A DNA stretch of 64,000 bases from Desulfovibrio sp. (GTDB taxonomy: Bacteria > Desulfobacterota > Desulfovibrionia > Desulfovibrionales > Desulfovibrionaceae), in assembly GCA_024683955.1 (NCBI GenBank), contig JAIKXS010000030.1:1-64000 (forward strand). Reading direction: 5' to 3'. Below the pieces are notes generated by a model, which saw only the letters and a program-made list of their open reading frames with translations, had not been told where the DNA came from and did no database searches. Shown here one piece after another: positions 54,089 through 62,916 of the stretch (within the stretch, counting starts at the first letter, position 1; each line of letters starts with the position of its first letter). Position numbers and translations under genes: made by a program.

Positions 54089-54334
54089 TCAGTTTTCATC
54101 ATCCCACGCATCATCTTCAAGCACTTTGAAACTGCGTACCGTAAGGTATTGCACTTCATCTTCTTCAAAAAGATCGCCCGTCACCTCAACAAAAACGTTA
54201 ATTTCGTCTTCCAGATCAACGCCAGCAGCCTTGGGGATAATTCTATACTCAATATCATCCTGAAGTATGGCGATTCTGCTTTGTTTTGAGTCAAGAGGCA
54301 CAGACGTTACTATACCCTTTAATGATTTCTTCAT
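54089..54334 (-). CDS. hypothetical acidic protein
   Basis: An 81-residue protein starting M-K-K-S-L-K-G-I-V-T-S-V, strongly acidic at the C-terminus (E-D-D-A-W-D-D-E-N). Alternating hydrophobic stretches (S-R-I-A-I-L-Q-D, I-N-V-F-V-E-V-T-G-D-L-F) suggest a small beta-barrel like the cold-shock/OB class, but no family is recognised. The frame opens with GTG at 54379; ATG 54334 is preferred. It ends one base from the stop of the convergent PHP-UvrD gene. Confidence 0.65.
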   Translation of the reverse strand: MKKSLKGIVTSVPLDSKQSRIAILQDDIEYRIIPKAAGVDLEDEINVFVEVTGDLFEEDEVQYLTVRSFKVLEDDAWDDEN

Positions 54335-54379
54335 CAGAAATTCAGCGTGCGGACCCGAGCACGGTCCGAAAGTACACAC

Positions 54380-54812
54380 TGCCTCCTTACGATTCAGCCG
54401 TTATACATTGTGAATATGCGCTATGCACCAATACTCCCCGAGAAGGCGTCAATCAGGTACGTTGCAGAGCAGCGCATATCCGTACTGGGACTATGACTTC
54501 CATAGAGAAGTCTGCAAATTTGCTTTTTAATAATAGCTACCTTGGTCGCATTGGTCAATCGTGGACTGGTGTCAATCTCAGAGGAGAAAGTTTTTTCAAA
54601 AGAGAACTGCTTTAAAAGCACAAGTGCAGGCGTGAACTGGGAAAAAAAGGAAAAATCATCGCAGAAATAGCAAAACCTGGGCAGAAGCTCGCGCCAGGTT
54701 TTCTCTCTGGCTAGCAGCCGGACTCTTCATTGTTGGCATAGACTATTGAAGAAGAGCAAATGGACGATAAGCAGGTAAAGATCGTTACACATCTTGCCCC
54801 GGAGTCCTTGTC
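54380..54812. other. intergenic region with one hairpin
   Basis: About 430 bases with no supported gene. It contains the stem AAAACCTGG / CCAGGTTTT (54672-54680 with 54694-54702), which could be a terminator for either strand; neither side has a long T-run. The promoter of the NlpC/P60 gene probably lies near its right end. Confidence 0.45.
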
Positions 54813-55310
54813 ATGGCAAGTCAACACAAAAAGCCTCATATGCGTATTTTCAGCTTTCTAGCTCTTCTACTTCTTCCTCTGGCCCTGTCTGGCTGCGGTC
54901 TTTTCAGCTTTGGCGATTCAGATCCTGCTCCGGCCAAGGCAATCAAGGTCGTAAATACAGCCTACTCCCAAATAGGGAAGCAGTATTCTTACGGAGGAGC
55001 TTCCCCAAGCAAGGGATTTGACTGCTCAGGCCTTGTCTACTGGGCATACAGGAAAAACGGCTACAAGATTCCTCGTGTCTCTACAGCACAGGCAAAATGT
55101 GGCAAAGGAGTTGCTCAGCAATTTGCGAGGGAAGGAGATATTGTGGTCTTCAAAATCTCTCAAAGTCCTAGAGGGCTCCATACAGGAATCTATACCGGAA
55201 ACAGCAAATTTATCCATAGTCCGAGCAAGGGAAAAACGGTTAAAATTGACACATTGCGCAACAATTACTGGAAGAATAAACTGGTTGCTGTTCGTCGTGT
55301 CGTGAGATAG
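54813..55310 (+). CDS. NlpC/P60-family lipoprotein
   Basis: A 165-residue secreted peptidoglycan peptidase. A lipoprotein signal is present, with lipobox L-A-L-S-G-C at residues 23-28, followed by the NlpC/P60 domain with catalytic Cys in F-D-C-S-G-L-V-Y-W, His in G-L-H-T-G-I-Y and a third residue in F-I-H-S. It should cleave the D-Glu-meso-DAP bond at the outer membrane side. GGAG lies eight bases before ATG 54813, and an intrinsic terminator follows, so it is a single-gene unit. Confidence 0.93.
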   Translation: MASQHKKPHMRIFSFLALLLLPLALSGCGLFSFGDSDPAPAKAIKVVNTAYSQIGKQYSYGGASPSKGFDCSGLVYWAYRKNGYKIPRVSTAQAKCGKGVAQQFAREGDIVVFKISQSPRGLHTGIYTGNSKFIHSPSKGKTVKIDTLRNNYWKNKLVAVRRVVR

Positions 55311-55347
55311 CTAGCACAACTAAGGAACTACGGATCCCCATTATTAC

Positions 55348-55374
55348 GCGGCCTGTTACGGGCCGCTTTTTTTT
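55348..55374 (+). terminator. intrinsic terminator of the NlpC/P60 gene
   Basis: Stem GCGGCC / GGCCGC with a seven-base loop, followed by eight T residues. Confidence 0.9.
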
Positions 55375-55587
55375 GCTCTAAAATGCAGAACTCTTCATCC
55401 TTCCGGATACTCGTCATCACGTTTTTAGCAGTTTCTACACCCTCAGCGGCGGCAAATCTCCAACAGCATTACTGTCCGAGAACAGTTTTGCTGGCAGTAG
55501 GCGCGCAAATATCTTGCTATCGCTTGCTTTTCTACCGCAATGAGGCTATTTGAGAAATAATCAAATATATCTGGGAAGGAGGATACC

Positions 55588-56184
55588 ATGGGTATTACCA
55601 CAAATGATGACCAACTCTATAGCATTGCTGATATTGCCCGGTATTTTTCACTTCCTGAATCAACCTGCCGATATTACTGCAAACGTTTTTCACCTTATAT
55701 TCCGACTGTTGGGGAAGGGCGACGTCGACGCTACCGCAAGACCACACTTGATGTAATTCAAGCAATTTTAGAAGAAATGAAAAAATCGCGTACCGCAAAT
55801 GCTGTTGAAGACGCTCTTGCCATACGCTTCCCCCGCAATGCGCTTATGGTGCAGCAACATACTTTAGTAACCGAGCAAAAAACGAATCTGCCCTCTGAAG
55901 ATAAATCAATGATCCCACCCGTTATGCTCACCTTCATGGAGCGCCAGACAGTGGCTCTTGAAGGCATAGCCACAATGTTAAACCTTCTCATGAGCCACCT
56001 GACAAGCCATACTGCGTTACCCGAAGTCCAGAATTCTTCCATAGATGATCTGAAAAAAGAAGTCTCTCGTTTGGCCATACTTCTTGATGCCTCAGAAAAA
56101 AATCAACAGGCCGATCTTGAACAACTGCGTACCTGGATGGCCAGATTTCTTAAGACAACAGGAAAAACAGCCAACGCCAGCTAA
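55588..56184 (+). CDS. MerR-like DNA-binding protein
   Basis: A 198-residue protein with an N-terminal MerR-type winged helix-turn-helix (Y-S-I-A-D-I-A-R-Y-F through C-R-Y-Y-C-K-R-F, then the basic wing G-R-R-R-R-Y-R-K). The rest is a linker and predicted helices, possibly a coiled coil near the C-terminus, without a known effector domain. AAGGAGG precedes ATG 55588. Regulatory targets are unknown. Two hairpins follow, the second an intrinsic terminator shared with the convergent DsbA-like gene. Confidence 0.8.
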   Translation: MGITTNDDQLYSIADIARYFSLPESTCRYYCKRFSPYIPTVGEGRRRRYRKTTLDVIQAILEEMKKSRTANAVEDALAIRFPRNALMVQQHTLVTEQKTNLPSEDKSMIPPVMLTFMERQTVALEGIATMLNLLMSHLTSHTALPEVQNSSIDDLKKEVSRLAILLDASEKNQQADLEQLRTWMARFLKTTGKTANAS

Positions 56185-56187
56185 AAA

Positions 56188-56205
56188 GGGGAGCCCGAGC
56201 TCCCC
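56188..56205. terminator. short GC-rich hairpin after the MerR-like gene
   Basis: Perfect 7-bp stem GGGGAGC / GCTCCCC around a four-base loop, just after the stop codon. It has no T-run; the next hairpin at 56217 does. Confidence 0.4.
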
Positions 56206-56216
56206 GATGGAAATTC

Positions 56217-56248
56217 CGCGCACTCAGAGACACGGTGCGCGTTTTTTT
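56217..56248 (+). terminator. intrinsic terminator
   Basis: Stem CGCGCAC / GTGCGCG with an eleven-base loop, followed by seven T residues. It ends the MerR-like transcript and overlaps the stop codon of the convergent DsbA-like gene. Confidence 0.88.
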
Positions 56249-57053
56249 ACATGGACTTATCAGCGTCCTCAAGAGCCATCTGGACCGCAAGGCGAAAGAA
56301 CTCGAGTGGCTGAGCACCGCGAACAACAAGATTATTAACAAAAAAACACGGTGTACCTTCCACATGCAGTTTGTCCGAATCTTCCCTGTCCTCTGCCAGC
56401 AGAGTTTTGATTTTTTTATTGGAGCGAGCAATGTTTTCAATTTTAGATACACTTAGCCCTAAGTCCTTGCAGACTTTTCGAATAAAACGCACTCCATCCG
56501 TCATGAGAGCGTCACGCTCCGTAAACATGGCATTATAGAATTCCCACGCCTTTCCCTCATCCTGCTGTGCAATGGCAAGAAACCACTGGGCAGCCTGAGC
56601 CGAAATTCCTTTTTCCTCAAGAGGTATGCTTTTGAAAACGAAGGCAACCTTCCCTTCAAATTCTTTGAGAATGCTGTCGATAACGCTTTTGGATGCCTGA
56701 CAGTAGTGGCAAGTAAAATCAGAGAAAGCCACTATCCTCACCTTCGCATTCTTCTCCCCAAATACTGGGCGGTCATCAAGTCTGATGGTTTTACTTTCAT
56801 GCAGGTCTTTTTTCCACTGTTTTTCTAAAATATGCTTTCTCCGCTGATTACTTCCAGCCTGTGCTATATCGAGTACGGCTTCACTATTTGACCGCAAAAT
56901 ATCTATCAAAACTTGCGGATTTTCGCGTATAGTCTTTAAAATAAAGGTTTGCAACTCCGCGTCACCCATTTGTGGTTGTGCGTATAGAGGGGATATTCCC
57001 ATTGACAAAACCAGGCAGAGCAACATGAATAAATAACGATATCCACGCAGCAT
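56247..57053 (-). CDS. DsbA-family thiol-disulfide protein
   Basis: A 268-residue periplasmic protein. Signal peptide at about residues 1-25 (L-L-C-L-V-L-S, cleavage near Y-A-Q), a helical region (25-90), then a thioredoxin fold of the DsbA/DsbG/BdbD type with redox motif C115-H-Y-C118 and the cis-Pro loop G-T-P-C-F-F-V-N. The Cys after the cis-Pro is unusual. Such proteins oxidise or isomerise disulfides of exported proteins. GGAGG precedes ATG 57053. Confidence 0.9.
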   Translation of the reverse strand: MLRGYRYLFMLLCLVLSMGISPLYAQPQMGDAELQTFILKTIRENPQVLIDILRSNSEAVLDIAQAGSNQRRKHILEKQWKKDLHESKTIRLDDRPVFGEKNAKVRIVAFSDFTCHYCQASKSVIDSILKEFEGKVAFVFKSIPLEEKGISAQAAQWFLAIAQQDEGKAWEFYNAMFTERDALMTDGVRFIRKVCKDLGLSVSKIENIARSNKKIKTLLAEDREDSDKLHVEGTPCFFVNNLVVRGAQPLEFFRLAVQMALEDADKSM

Positions 57054-57121
57054 AGTTCCTCCGAAAGATAAACAAATAAAAAAATTCCTCGTGTTTTAAA
57101 TGCTATGCATGTTGAAACTGG

Positions 57122-57505
57122 CTATACATTTTCCAGTTCTAGCTGTTGAACAGCATCTTCGATTTTAAATAACAATTCATCGAAATCAATGGGTTTCATA
57201 AGATATCCAAAAGCCCCCATGTGCATTGACTGAACTGCTATTTTCATGTCCGCATGTCCGGAAAGAAGGATAACCTTGCAATGCTCGTACTCTTTCACAA
57301 GTACAGGCAATGTCTCGAGTCCACCCATTACCGGCATCTTAACATCCATAATAACTATTTCTGCCTGGAATTCATGCATTTTTTCAAGACAGATACGTCC
57401 GTTTTCGGCACACTCACAAGTGTATCCTCTTCGACCGAGTCGTTTTGCTAGAAGACAGGTGACTTCGATTTCGTCGTCAACAAGAAGAATTTTTACCGAA
57501 TCCAT
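57122..57505 (-). CDS. single-domain response regulator
   Basis: A 127-residue CheY-like receiver with no output domain. Acidic pocket D10/D11, phosphoacceptor D54 (I-M-D-V-K-M-P), S82 and K104 (M-K-P-I-D-F) are all present, so it should be phosphorylated by a histidine kinase encoded elsewhere. GGAGA precedes ATG 57505; the frame opens eleven codons earlier. It lies 68 bases upstream of the DsbA-like gene on the same strand. Confidence 0.93.
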   Translation of the reverse strand: MDSVKILLVDDEIEVTCLLAKRLGRRGYTCECAENGRICLEKMHEFQAEIVIMDVKMPVMGGLETLPVLVKEYEHCKVILLSGHADMKIAVQSMHMGAFGYLMKPIDFDELLFKIEDAVQQLELENV

Positions 57506-58040
57506 AAAATTCTCCGAACACCGAAAATTCCACTCCATTTCGGTGGAGCATTACATTCCAATGCAAAACAGAAGTGAATCTGGGTTTTGAGCGAAAAAAT
57601 AAGAATGACACGAATATGTTATATTCATCACTGACCAGAAAAATAAATCTGGCTTCTAATAGTAACAAGTCACCGGAATTTGGCGATGAATACAGAGCTT
57701 AGTGTCAAACAAGAGCAATCATATATATTGTCTTTCTGCAGCCAATCTTAAAAAATTTTCATAATTGAGCAATAAGTTCAATCATGCTTTGTATACGAAC
57801 CTCAGCGCCACTTAAAAAAAGAAAATCTAGAATCTTGCTAAATTATTCAGTGATGCCCTTGTTTTCTGGCATTACCTCAAGTCCGCAAACACAGGTTATG
57901 AGGGTGAGCAAACCGAATTCTTCTGTCATTTATACAAGGTGTTGACTTTCTATGTAGCCATACAGTACTTTTCGAGCACTCGCTATCTTCAAACTTCTAG
58001 TTTGATCTCTCAATTTACGCAAACTTACAAAGACACGATA
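57506..58040. other. AT-rich region upstream of parA
   Basis: About 535 bases with no gene, with the parS site at its right edge. It must hold the promoters of the response regulator (minus) and parA (plus). I see no cluster of DnaA boxes, so it is not evidently the origin. Confidence 0.4.
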
Positions 58041-58056
58041 TGTTTCACGTGAAACA
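58041..58056. promoter_or_regulatory. parS: parS partition site
   Basis: TGTTTCACGTGAAACA, a perfect palindrome matching the bacterial parS consensus. It lies 44 bases upstream of parA, the normal place for a ParB loading site that also represses the operon. A second copy is in metK at 43194. Confidence 0.95.
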
Positions 58057-58099
58057 ATAACCTTTATGAAAGACGTATGATCAGGGAGCAAATAAGCCC

Positions 58100-58870
58100 G
58101 TGGCCAGAATTATTGCTATTGCCAATCAGAAAGGCGGCGTGGGAAAAACAACGACAGCGATCAATGTTGCTGCAGCTCTTGCCGTCATGGAAAAAAAAGT
58201 ATTGTTGATCGACTCAGACCCTCAAGCAAACACGACAAGCGGACTGGGTTTTTCTCACTCTGAGCTAAAAAAAACACTTTATGACTGTCTGTACAATCCT
58301 GAAATAAGCCAAGAATGCGTCCAGAAAACACGAAGTCAGTTTCTCGATCTACTCCCCACAAGCACGGACCTAGTGGGTGCAGAAATTGAACTTGTGGACA
58401 AACTAGGTCGTGAATTCTACTTGGATGAATGCATAAAAAAAATAGAAAAACAATATGAATATATACTAATAGATTGCCCACCATCACTTGGACTTCTTAC
58501 GGTAAATGCCCTTTGCGCCGCAAAAGAAGTATTAATCCCTCTCCAATGTGAATTCTTTGCGCTCGAAGGAATAGTTAAGCTTAAAAAAACCATAGATATC
58601 GTAAAAAAAAGATTAAATCCAAAACTTCGCATTCTGGGGCTTGTTCTTACAATGTATGATTCAAGAAACAGGATAACTAGGGAAATAAGAACCGAGGTAC
58701 GCCAATGTTACCCCAACGGGATTTTCGAAACAGTGATTCCTAGAAACGTAAGACTATCTGAAGCTCCAAGTCACGGAAAATCAATTATACACTATGATGT
58801 CAAATCAAAAGGCGCAGAGGCATATCTAGGACTGGCGAAAGAAATCGTACTGCGTAACAACAAAGCATAG
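58100..58870 (+). CDS. parA: chromosome partition ATPase ParA (Soj)
   Basis: Deviant Walker ATPase of 256 residues that moves the parS-ParB complex during segregation. The Walker A motif K11-G-G-V-G-K-T-T carries the signature first Lys, with D-S-D-P-Q-A-N and I-D-C-P-P-S-L-G as the following motifs. It starts with GTG (58100), with GGGAG upstream. The middle third is AT-rich. A zinc-ribbon gene on the other strand separates it from parB, an unusual arrangement since parA and parB are commonly adjacent and coupled. Confidence 0.96.
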   Translation: MARIIAIANQKGGVGKTTTAINVAAALAVMEKKVLLIDSDPQANTTSGLGFSHSELKKTLYDCLYNPEISQECVQKTRSQFLDLLPTSTDLVGAEIELVDKLGREFYLDECIKKIEKQYEYILIDCPPSLGLLTVNALCAAKEVLIPLQCEFFALEGIVKLKKTIDIVKKRLNPKLRILGLVLTMYDSRNRITREIRTEVRQCYPNGIFETVIPRNVRLSEAPSHGKSIIHYDVKSKGAEAYLGLAKEIVLRNNKA

Positions 58871-58883
58871 GGAAGAGAAAAAT

Positions 58884-59279
58884 CTATTTTTTCACAAAAA
58901 CAGTATGTTCATGACTCACATGGTCGCGAAAATGTTTGTGACGTATCGTCGTACCGCAGGCAAGACAATGAAAAACAAGAAGTCCGCCAAGATTGGCATT
59001 GGTTAAAATAAAGTTTTTTCCACCCTCTTTACGCCAGTCATCAGTAGACGCACCACAATGGGGACAGGTTACCTGCGGAGAATAGGGATAAGGAAAATCC
59101 CAGTATTTCATAAAAGTTTCAAAGTCACGAAGAGGACCTTCCTCCTGTTCAACAAACATCTCTTTTTTCTTTAATTTGGGTTTAACGAGAGATTCAACCT
59201 CACGCCAAAGAGATACTGAAAGTTGAACACCTTGAAGAGCCCCTTTTCCATCGAGAAGATAAAGTATATCGTCGGCCAT
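58884..59279 (-). CDS. zinc-ribbon protein of unknown function
   Basis: About 131 residues starting M-A-D-D-I-L-Y-L-L-D-G. Two Cys pairs, C-P-H-C and C-L-A-C, form a zinc ribbon in the second half, and an H-K-H-F-x-D-H-V-S-H-E-H run near the C-terminus may bind a second metal or simply be His-rich. The first half is helical with V-S-L-W-R-E-V. The frame opens at 59366; ATG 59279 or 59291 are the likely starts. It sits between parA and parB on the opposite strand. Confidence 0.7.
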   Translation of the reverse strand: MADDILYLLDGKGALQGVQLSVSLWREVESLVKPKLKKKEMFVEQEEGPLRDFETFMKYWDFPYPYSPQVTCPHCGASTDDWRKEGGKNFILTNANLGGLLVFHCLACGTTIRHKHFRDHVSHEHTVFVKK

Positions 59280-59655
59280 AATCCAATCCATTAAAAACAA
59301 AGAAGTATTACTTAAAAACTTACACAACGTAAAAAGAATTTTTACATTGTAAACCATAAAAAACAAATTAAAATAAAATTGAATTCATAAATATAAATTT
59401 GTGAAGATGGATAATACCATCACCACTACATATGTGCTAAGGAAAACATAAACTGAAAAAAACTTGAACCACATAAGAATTGGGTAGATAAAAAAGAGAA
59501 ACGCAAAGCTTACTCGCCTAAATTTCGAAAGAAAGAAATGAAAAACTTGTCTTCGAGCTTTTTTGTACACCAAGGTTAATCTGGACGCTAGAAGAAAAAC
59601 AAGGAACAAAGCGCAAAGAAGAGATGAAAAAGTCTCTGGTACTTCAGGAGAAGCT
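59280..59655. other. divergent intergenic region ahead of parB
   Basis: AT-rich, 376 bases; apart from two short frame extensions no gene is seen. It should hold divergent promoters for the zinc-ribbon gene and parB, but no strong pair was found. No parS copy is present here. Confidence 0.4.
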
Positions 59656-60564
59656 ATGTCTGCAACATCAAGAATAGGAAAAGGCCTAACAGCCCTCCTT
59701 GAGGAAAATAACGAATTTGAGAGCAGCACAACGACAGAAATAGCCACAGAACTGCTCTCACCAAACCCATGGCAACCACGGCAGCAGTTTGATGAGGATG
59801 CGCTTAATGAGCTAGCGGAATCTATAAAGAGCCAGGGGATTATTCAGCCATTGCTTGTTCGCAACATTGACAAGGAATCGTACCAGATAATTGCCGGTGA
59901 GCGACGCTGGCGAGCAGCAAAGATTGCAGGTCTACGAACCGTACCCGTCTATATACGCAATCTCACTGATCAAGACGTTATGGCATCGGCACTCATCGAA
60001 AATCTCCAACGAGAGGACCTCAATCCTATTGAAGAAGCAGAAGCGCTTGCAAAACTGAGGGAGACTCTTCAGCTCACACAGGACGCACTAGCTGCAAAAA
60101 TTGGAAGGAGCCGTTCTTCGGTTGCAAACGCATTGCGACTACTACAATTAAGCAAAGAGGCACAGGAAGATGTCCGTTGCGGAAGACTTACGGCAGGCCA
60201 CGCGCGCACCCTTCTAGCGGTTGAAAACGAAACAGAGTTGGATGCAATACGGAGCTATATTATTAAAAATAATCTTTCAGTACGTGACACAGAAAAACTT
60301 ATTGCAACGTGGAAAAACGAAGGAACAGGACCATGGCAGGAAAAAAATTCAGAACAATCAAATGAAATAAAAGAAAAGAAAAAAAAGAAAAATATTATTG
60401 AGAAAAAAATTGAAATTCTTTTAAATAACATTCTTCATTGCAAAACACGTGTAAGAGGGAGTGAAAAAAAAGGAAGTATCACAATTACTTACAAAAGCCA
60501 AGACGAATTAAAAACAATCCTTTATCATATGGGAGCAAAAGAAGACAAAGAGGAGACATTATAG
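59656..60564 (+). CDS. parB: chromosome partition protein ParB (Spo0J)
   Basis: CTP-dependent parS-binding protein of 302 residues. The N-terminus (I-G-K-G-L-T-A-L-L) is the ParA-stimulating region; the CTP-binding and clamp motif G-E-R-R-W-R-A-A-K, E-N-L-Q-R-E-D-L-N-P-I-E-E-A and the helix-turn-helix G-R-S-R-S-S-V-A-N follow. A Lys-rich linker precedes the C-terminal dimerisation domain. AGGAG precedes ATG 59656; an upstream in-frame start is at 59563. The 3' part is AT-rich. Confidence 0.96.
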   Translation: MSATSRIGKGLTALLEENNEFESSTTTEIATELLSPNPWQPRQQFDEDALNELAESIKSQGIIQPLLVRNIDKESYQIIAGERRWRAAKIAGLRTVPVYIRNLTDQDVMASALIENLQREDLNPIEEAEALAKLRETLQLTQDALAAKIGRSRSSVANALRLLQLSKEAQEDVRCGRLTAGHARTLLAVENETELDAIRSYIIKNNLSVRDTEKLIATWKNEGTGPWQEKNSEQSNEIKEKKKKKNIIEKKIEILLNNILHCKTRVRGSEKKGSITITYKSQDELKTILYHMGAKEDKEETL

Positions 60565-60602
60565 ATGTTAACTAGGGGTAAAATATCAGAGAAAAGCAAA
60601 TA

Positions 60603-61916
60603 TTAGATTTGAGAAATTATACGACGTCGCAACAATGCTCCGAACATACCCTCGGTTTTTAGATCGTCACATGGAGTTTGCCAAAGCTTAACTAAACATA
60701 GGTCAGAATGAAGTTGCAGGATAGTTTCAATACGTTCCTCATTTTCCTCTGGATTCAGTGTGCAGGTTATGTAACAAAGCTCGCGTCCAGGTAGAAGATA
60801 CTTGCAGGCGCTTTCGAGAAGAGCATGCTGCAGCGGGGGAAAAACACGGAGAGAACGTTTTGAATGACGCTTTTCCTTGATATCAGGACGCCTTGAAAGA
60901 ATACCAAGACCACTACACGGTACATCAAGAAGTATATTGCCATCAAAAGAACGAAGGGGAGGAGATGCAGCATCAGCCTGAAAAAGTAGCGGAGGCGTAA
61001 GATTTCTTCTCAGAAAATCGCGCCGAAGACCTGTTAGACGCTTTAAGGAAATGTCACTGCAAAATACTACAGGAACGCCATGGCTTAAAAGAAAGGCACT
61101 TTTTCCGCCAAAACCAGCACACATATCCCACACCGGGCAGCGCCATCTTGTAAGACCAAGAGCAAGAAGAAGCTTTTGTGTGCCCACAGACTGAAATGAC
61201 AAAAGTCCTTTTGCATGCAGGGTGGTGACAGGAAGGGATGTGGGGAGAGAAAGAGACAAGCCAAGAGCACCGAGAGGACGCGCGTCTTCTTCACCTTGGA
61301 GAAGAAGTCTGTCCCTAAGTTCCGGATTAACACCAGAAACAAGAATGCCAAGATCTGGTCGATCGAAAGAACGTTTGGCAAGATTCAGCATTGCGGAAAA
61401 ACCGTAGACAGTCTTCCAGTACCGCAACAGCCAGAATGGAAGACTGTAAAAACGCGAAAGGGTATGTAACTGGCGACTTTCCGGGGGATCACTTTTCAAC
61501 GAATAAGAGGAAAAAGAATGGAAGTAATCTTTTTTCCGGAGAAAGGAACGCAATACAGCATTAGCCATATTTGCGAGTTTTTGACCGTAATGCTGTTTCG
61601 TTAGCTCCACTGAAGAATGCACAGCGGCATGACAGGGTATGCGCGAAAGAAACAGAAGTGAATAGACTGCTATAGCGAGGAGGTAGTAAAAATTTTTGGG
61701 AAGTTTGTGTTTTTTAGGCAAAAATTTCTCAATGACAAAAAAAAGGCGTTCTCTCGAACGCACAAAACCGTAAGCAAGCTCAGACAAGAGTGGTCTGTCC
61801 TTCTCAGAAACAACCACAGAACATAGAGCCTCCTGTAGAGGGCAGCCTCTGTCAACTTTTTCAAGCACATCCAAGAGAACGGCACGAACATCGGGAAAGC
61901 TCTTTTTACCTTTCAC
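60603..61916 (-). CDS. rsmB: 16S rRNA m5C methyltransferase RsmB
   Basis: A 437-residue protein. The N-terminal 140 residues resemble the NusB-like RNA-binding domain, followed by the RsmB methyltransferase core: V-W-D-M-C-A-G-F-G-G-K as SAM site, L-L-D-V-P-C-S-G-L-G (motif IV Cys) and Y-I-T-C-T-L-N-P-E-E-N-E-E (catalytic Cys). It would methylate C967-type 16S rRNA cytosine. Start uncertain: GTG 61916, with an AGGAGAGGGGG binding site, overlaps the fmt stop by 11 bases; GTG 61937 is also in frame. Confidence 0.9.
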   Translation of the reverse strand: MKGKKSFPDVRAVLLDVLEKVDRGCPLQEALCSVVVSEKDRPLLSELAYGFVRSRERLFFVIEKFLPKKHKLPKNFYYLLAIAVYSLLFLSRIPCHAAVHSSVELTKQHYGQKLANMANAVLRSFLRKKDYFHSFSSYSLKSDPPESRQLHTLSRFYSLPFWLLRYWKTVYGFSAMLNLAKRSFDRPDLGILVSGVNPELRDRLLLQGEEDARPLGALGLSLSLPTSLPVTTLHAKGLLSFQSVGTQKLLLALGLTRWRCPVWDMCAGFGGKSAFLLSHGVPVVFCSDISLKRLTGLRRDFLRRNLTPPLLFQADAASPPLRSFDGNILLDVPCSGLGILSRRPDIKEKRHSKRSLRVFPPLQHALLESACKYLLPGRELCYITCTLNPEENEERIETILQLHSDLCLVKLWQTPCDDLKTEGMFGALLRRRIISQI

Positions 61917-62916
61917 AACCCCCCTCTCCTTGCCCACCCATTATAACGTGACCGCAAAGCCTTCCCGTACAGTCACGAAGATAGCCGTTTACAAATGCTT
62001 TGGCAGACATAAAGGCTTTCCCACGGGGCTTAATTTCGGTGATCATATAGTAATAATCACTGCAGGCTACGCCAAGACCATCCGCCGACAATACAAGACT
62101 CCCGGGTACATCGGAGCTTATATTGCCCCTTCTGCCAGGTCTAAGAATGACTTGAAGGTCACGTCCAGCAACCGCAAAACATGTGTGTGCACCGGGTTTG
62201 CTCGTAACAGCTCTAATATGCGCATGAACCTTATCAAATGGGCTATTCCATTGGATGATTCCCTCACTTTTCTGAATTTTGGCGGCATATGTCGCAAGAG
62301 AGTCATCCTGAGGAACGCATTGCGCACTTCCTTCAGCAAAAGCGCGGAGCACACCCAACAATGCCTTTCCACCAGTTTCAGCCAATTTCTCCAAGAGGGT
62401 ATCAGCTGTATTTTCACCGATTGTAACACTAACCTGCTTATAGACGGGACCGGCATCCAAGGCCTCCTCAACACCCATGATGGAAATTCCCGTATGAGCG
62501 TTTTCACCATACTCCTCCATAATTGCGCGTTGAACAGGGGCGGCACCTCTATAGCGGGGGAGAAGAGAAGCATGCACATTTAGGGAAGCCACTCGCGGAA
62601 TAGAGAGAACTTCACGGGGTAACAAAAGCCCATAGGCCGCAACAAGCAGAAAATCGGGAGCAAGATCGGCAAGAAGCGAAATTGAAGTATCATTCTTAAA
62701 ATTTTCCGGTTGAAAAACAGGAATACCAAGATAAAGAGCCCTTTCCTTAACCGGAGATGGAATACAGGCATGGCCGCGATTTTTCGGTCTGTCGGGCTGT
62801 GTAAAAACACCAACTATTTCGCCTTCGTCCCATCCGGCAACATATTCAAGTATCCGGGAGGAAAATAAAGGGGTCCCCATAAAAACTAGGCGGAATGCTT
62901 TTTTCTCCTGAGCCAT
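61906..62916 (-). CDS. fmt: methionyl-tRNA formyltransferase
   Basis: Formylates initiator Met-tRNA. The 336-residue protein has the N-terminal Rossmann region (F-M-G-T-P-L-F-S), the catalytic motif N-V-H-A-S-L-L-P-R-Y-R-G-A-A-P with its Asn and His, and a conserved Asp (A-L-D-A-G-P-V-Y). The C-terminal domain binds tRNA. AAGG lies ahead of ATG 62916, and the gene overlaps def by 31 bases and rsmB by 11, so def-fmt-rsmB are translationally linked. Confidence 0.96.
   Translation of the reverse strand: MAQEKKAFRLVFMGTPLFSSRILEYVAGWDEGEIVGVFTQPDRPKNRGHACIPSPVKERALYLGIPVFQPENFKNDTSISLLADLAPDFLLVAAYGLLLPREVLSIPRVASLNVHASLLPRYRGAAPVQRAIMEEYGENAHTGISIMGVEEALDAGPVYKQVSVTIGENTADTLLEKLAETGGKALLGVLRAFAEGSAQCVPQDDSLATYAAKIQKSEGIIQWNSPFDKVHAHIRAVTSKPGAHTCFAVAGRDLQVILRPGRRGNISSDVPGSLVLSADGLGVACSDYYYMITEIKPRGKAFMSAKAFVNGYLRDCTGRLCGHVIMGGQGEGGCER

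Noticed and set aside
57506..58040. Origin of replication next to parS
   Set aside because: AT-rich and near parABS, but no cluster of DnaA boxes is visible and neither dnaA nor rpmH is present in the window.
59385..59747. 120-codon hydrophobic frame on the minus strand across the parB start
   Set aside because: It is the complement of the Lys/Arg-rich region before parB, overlaps the parB coding start and has no start signals.
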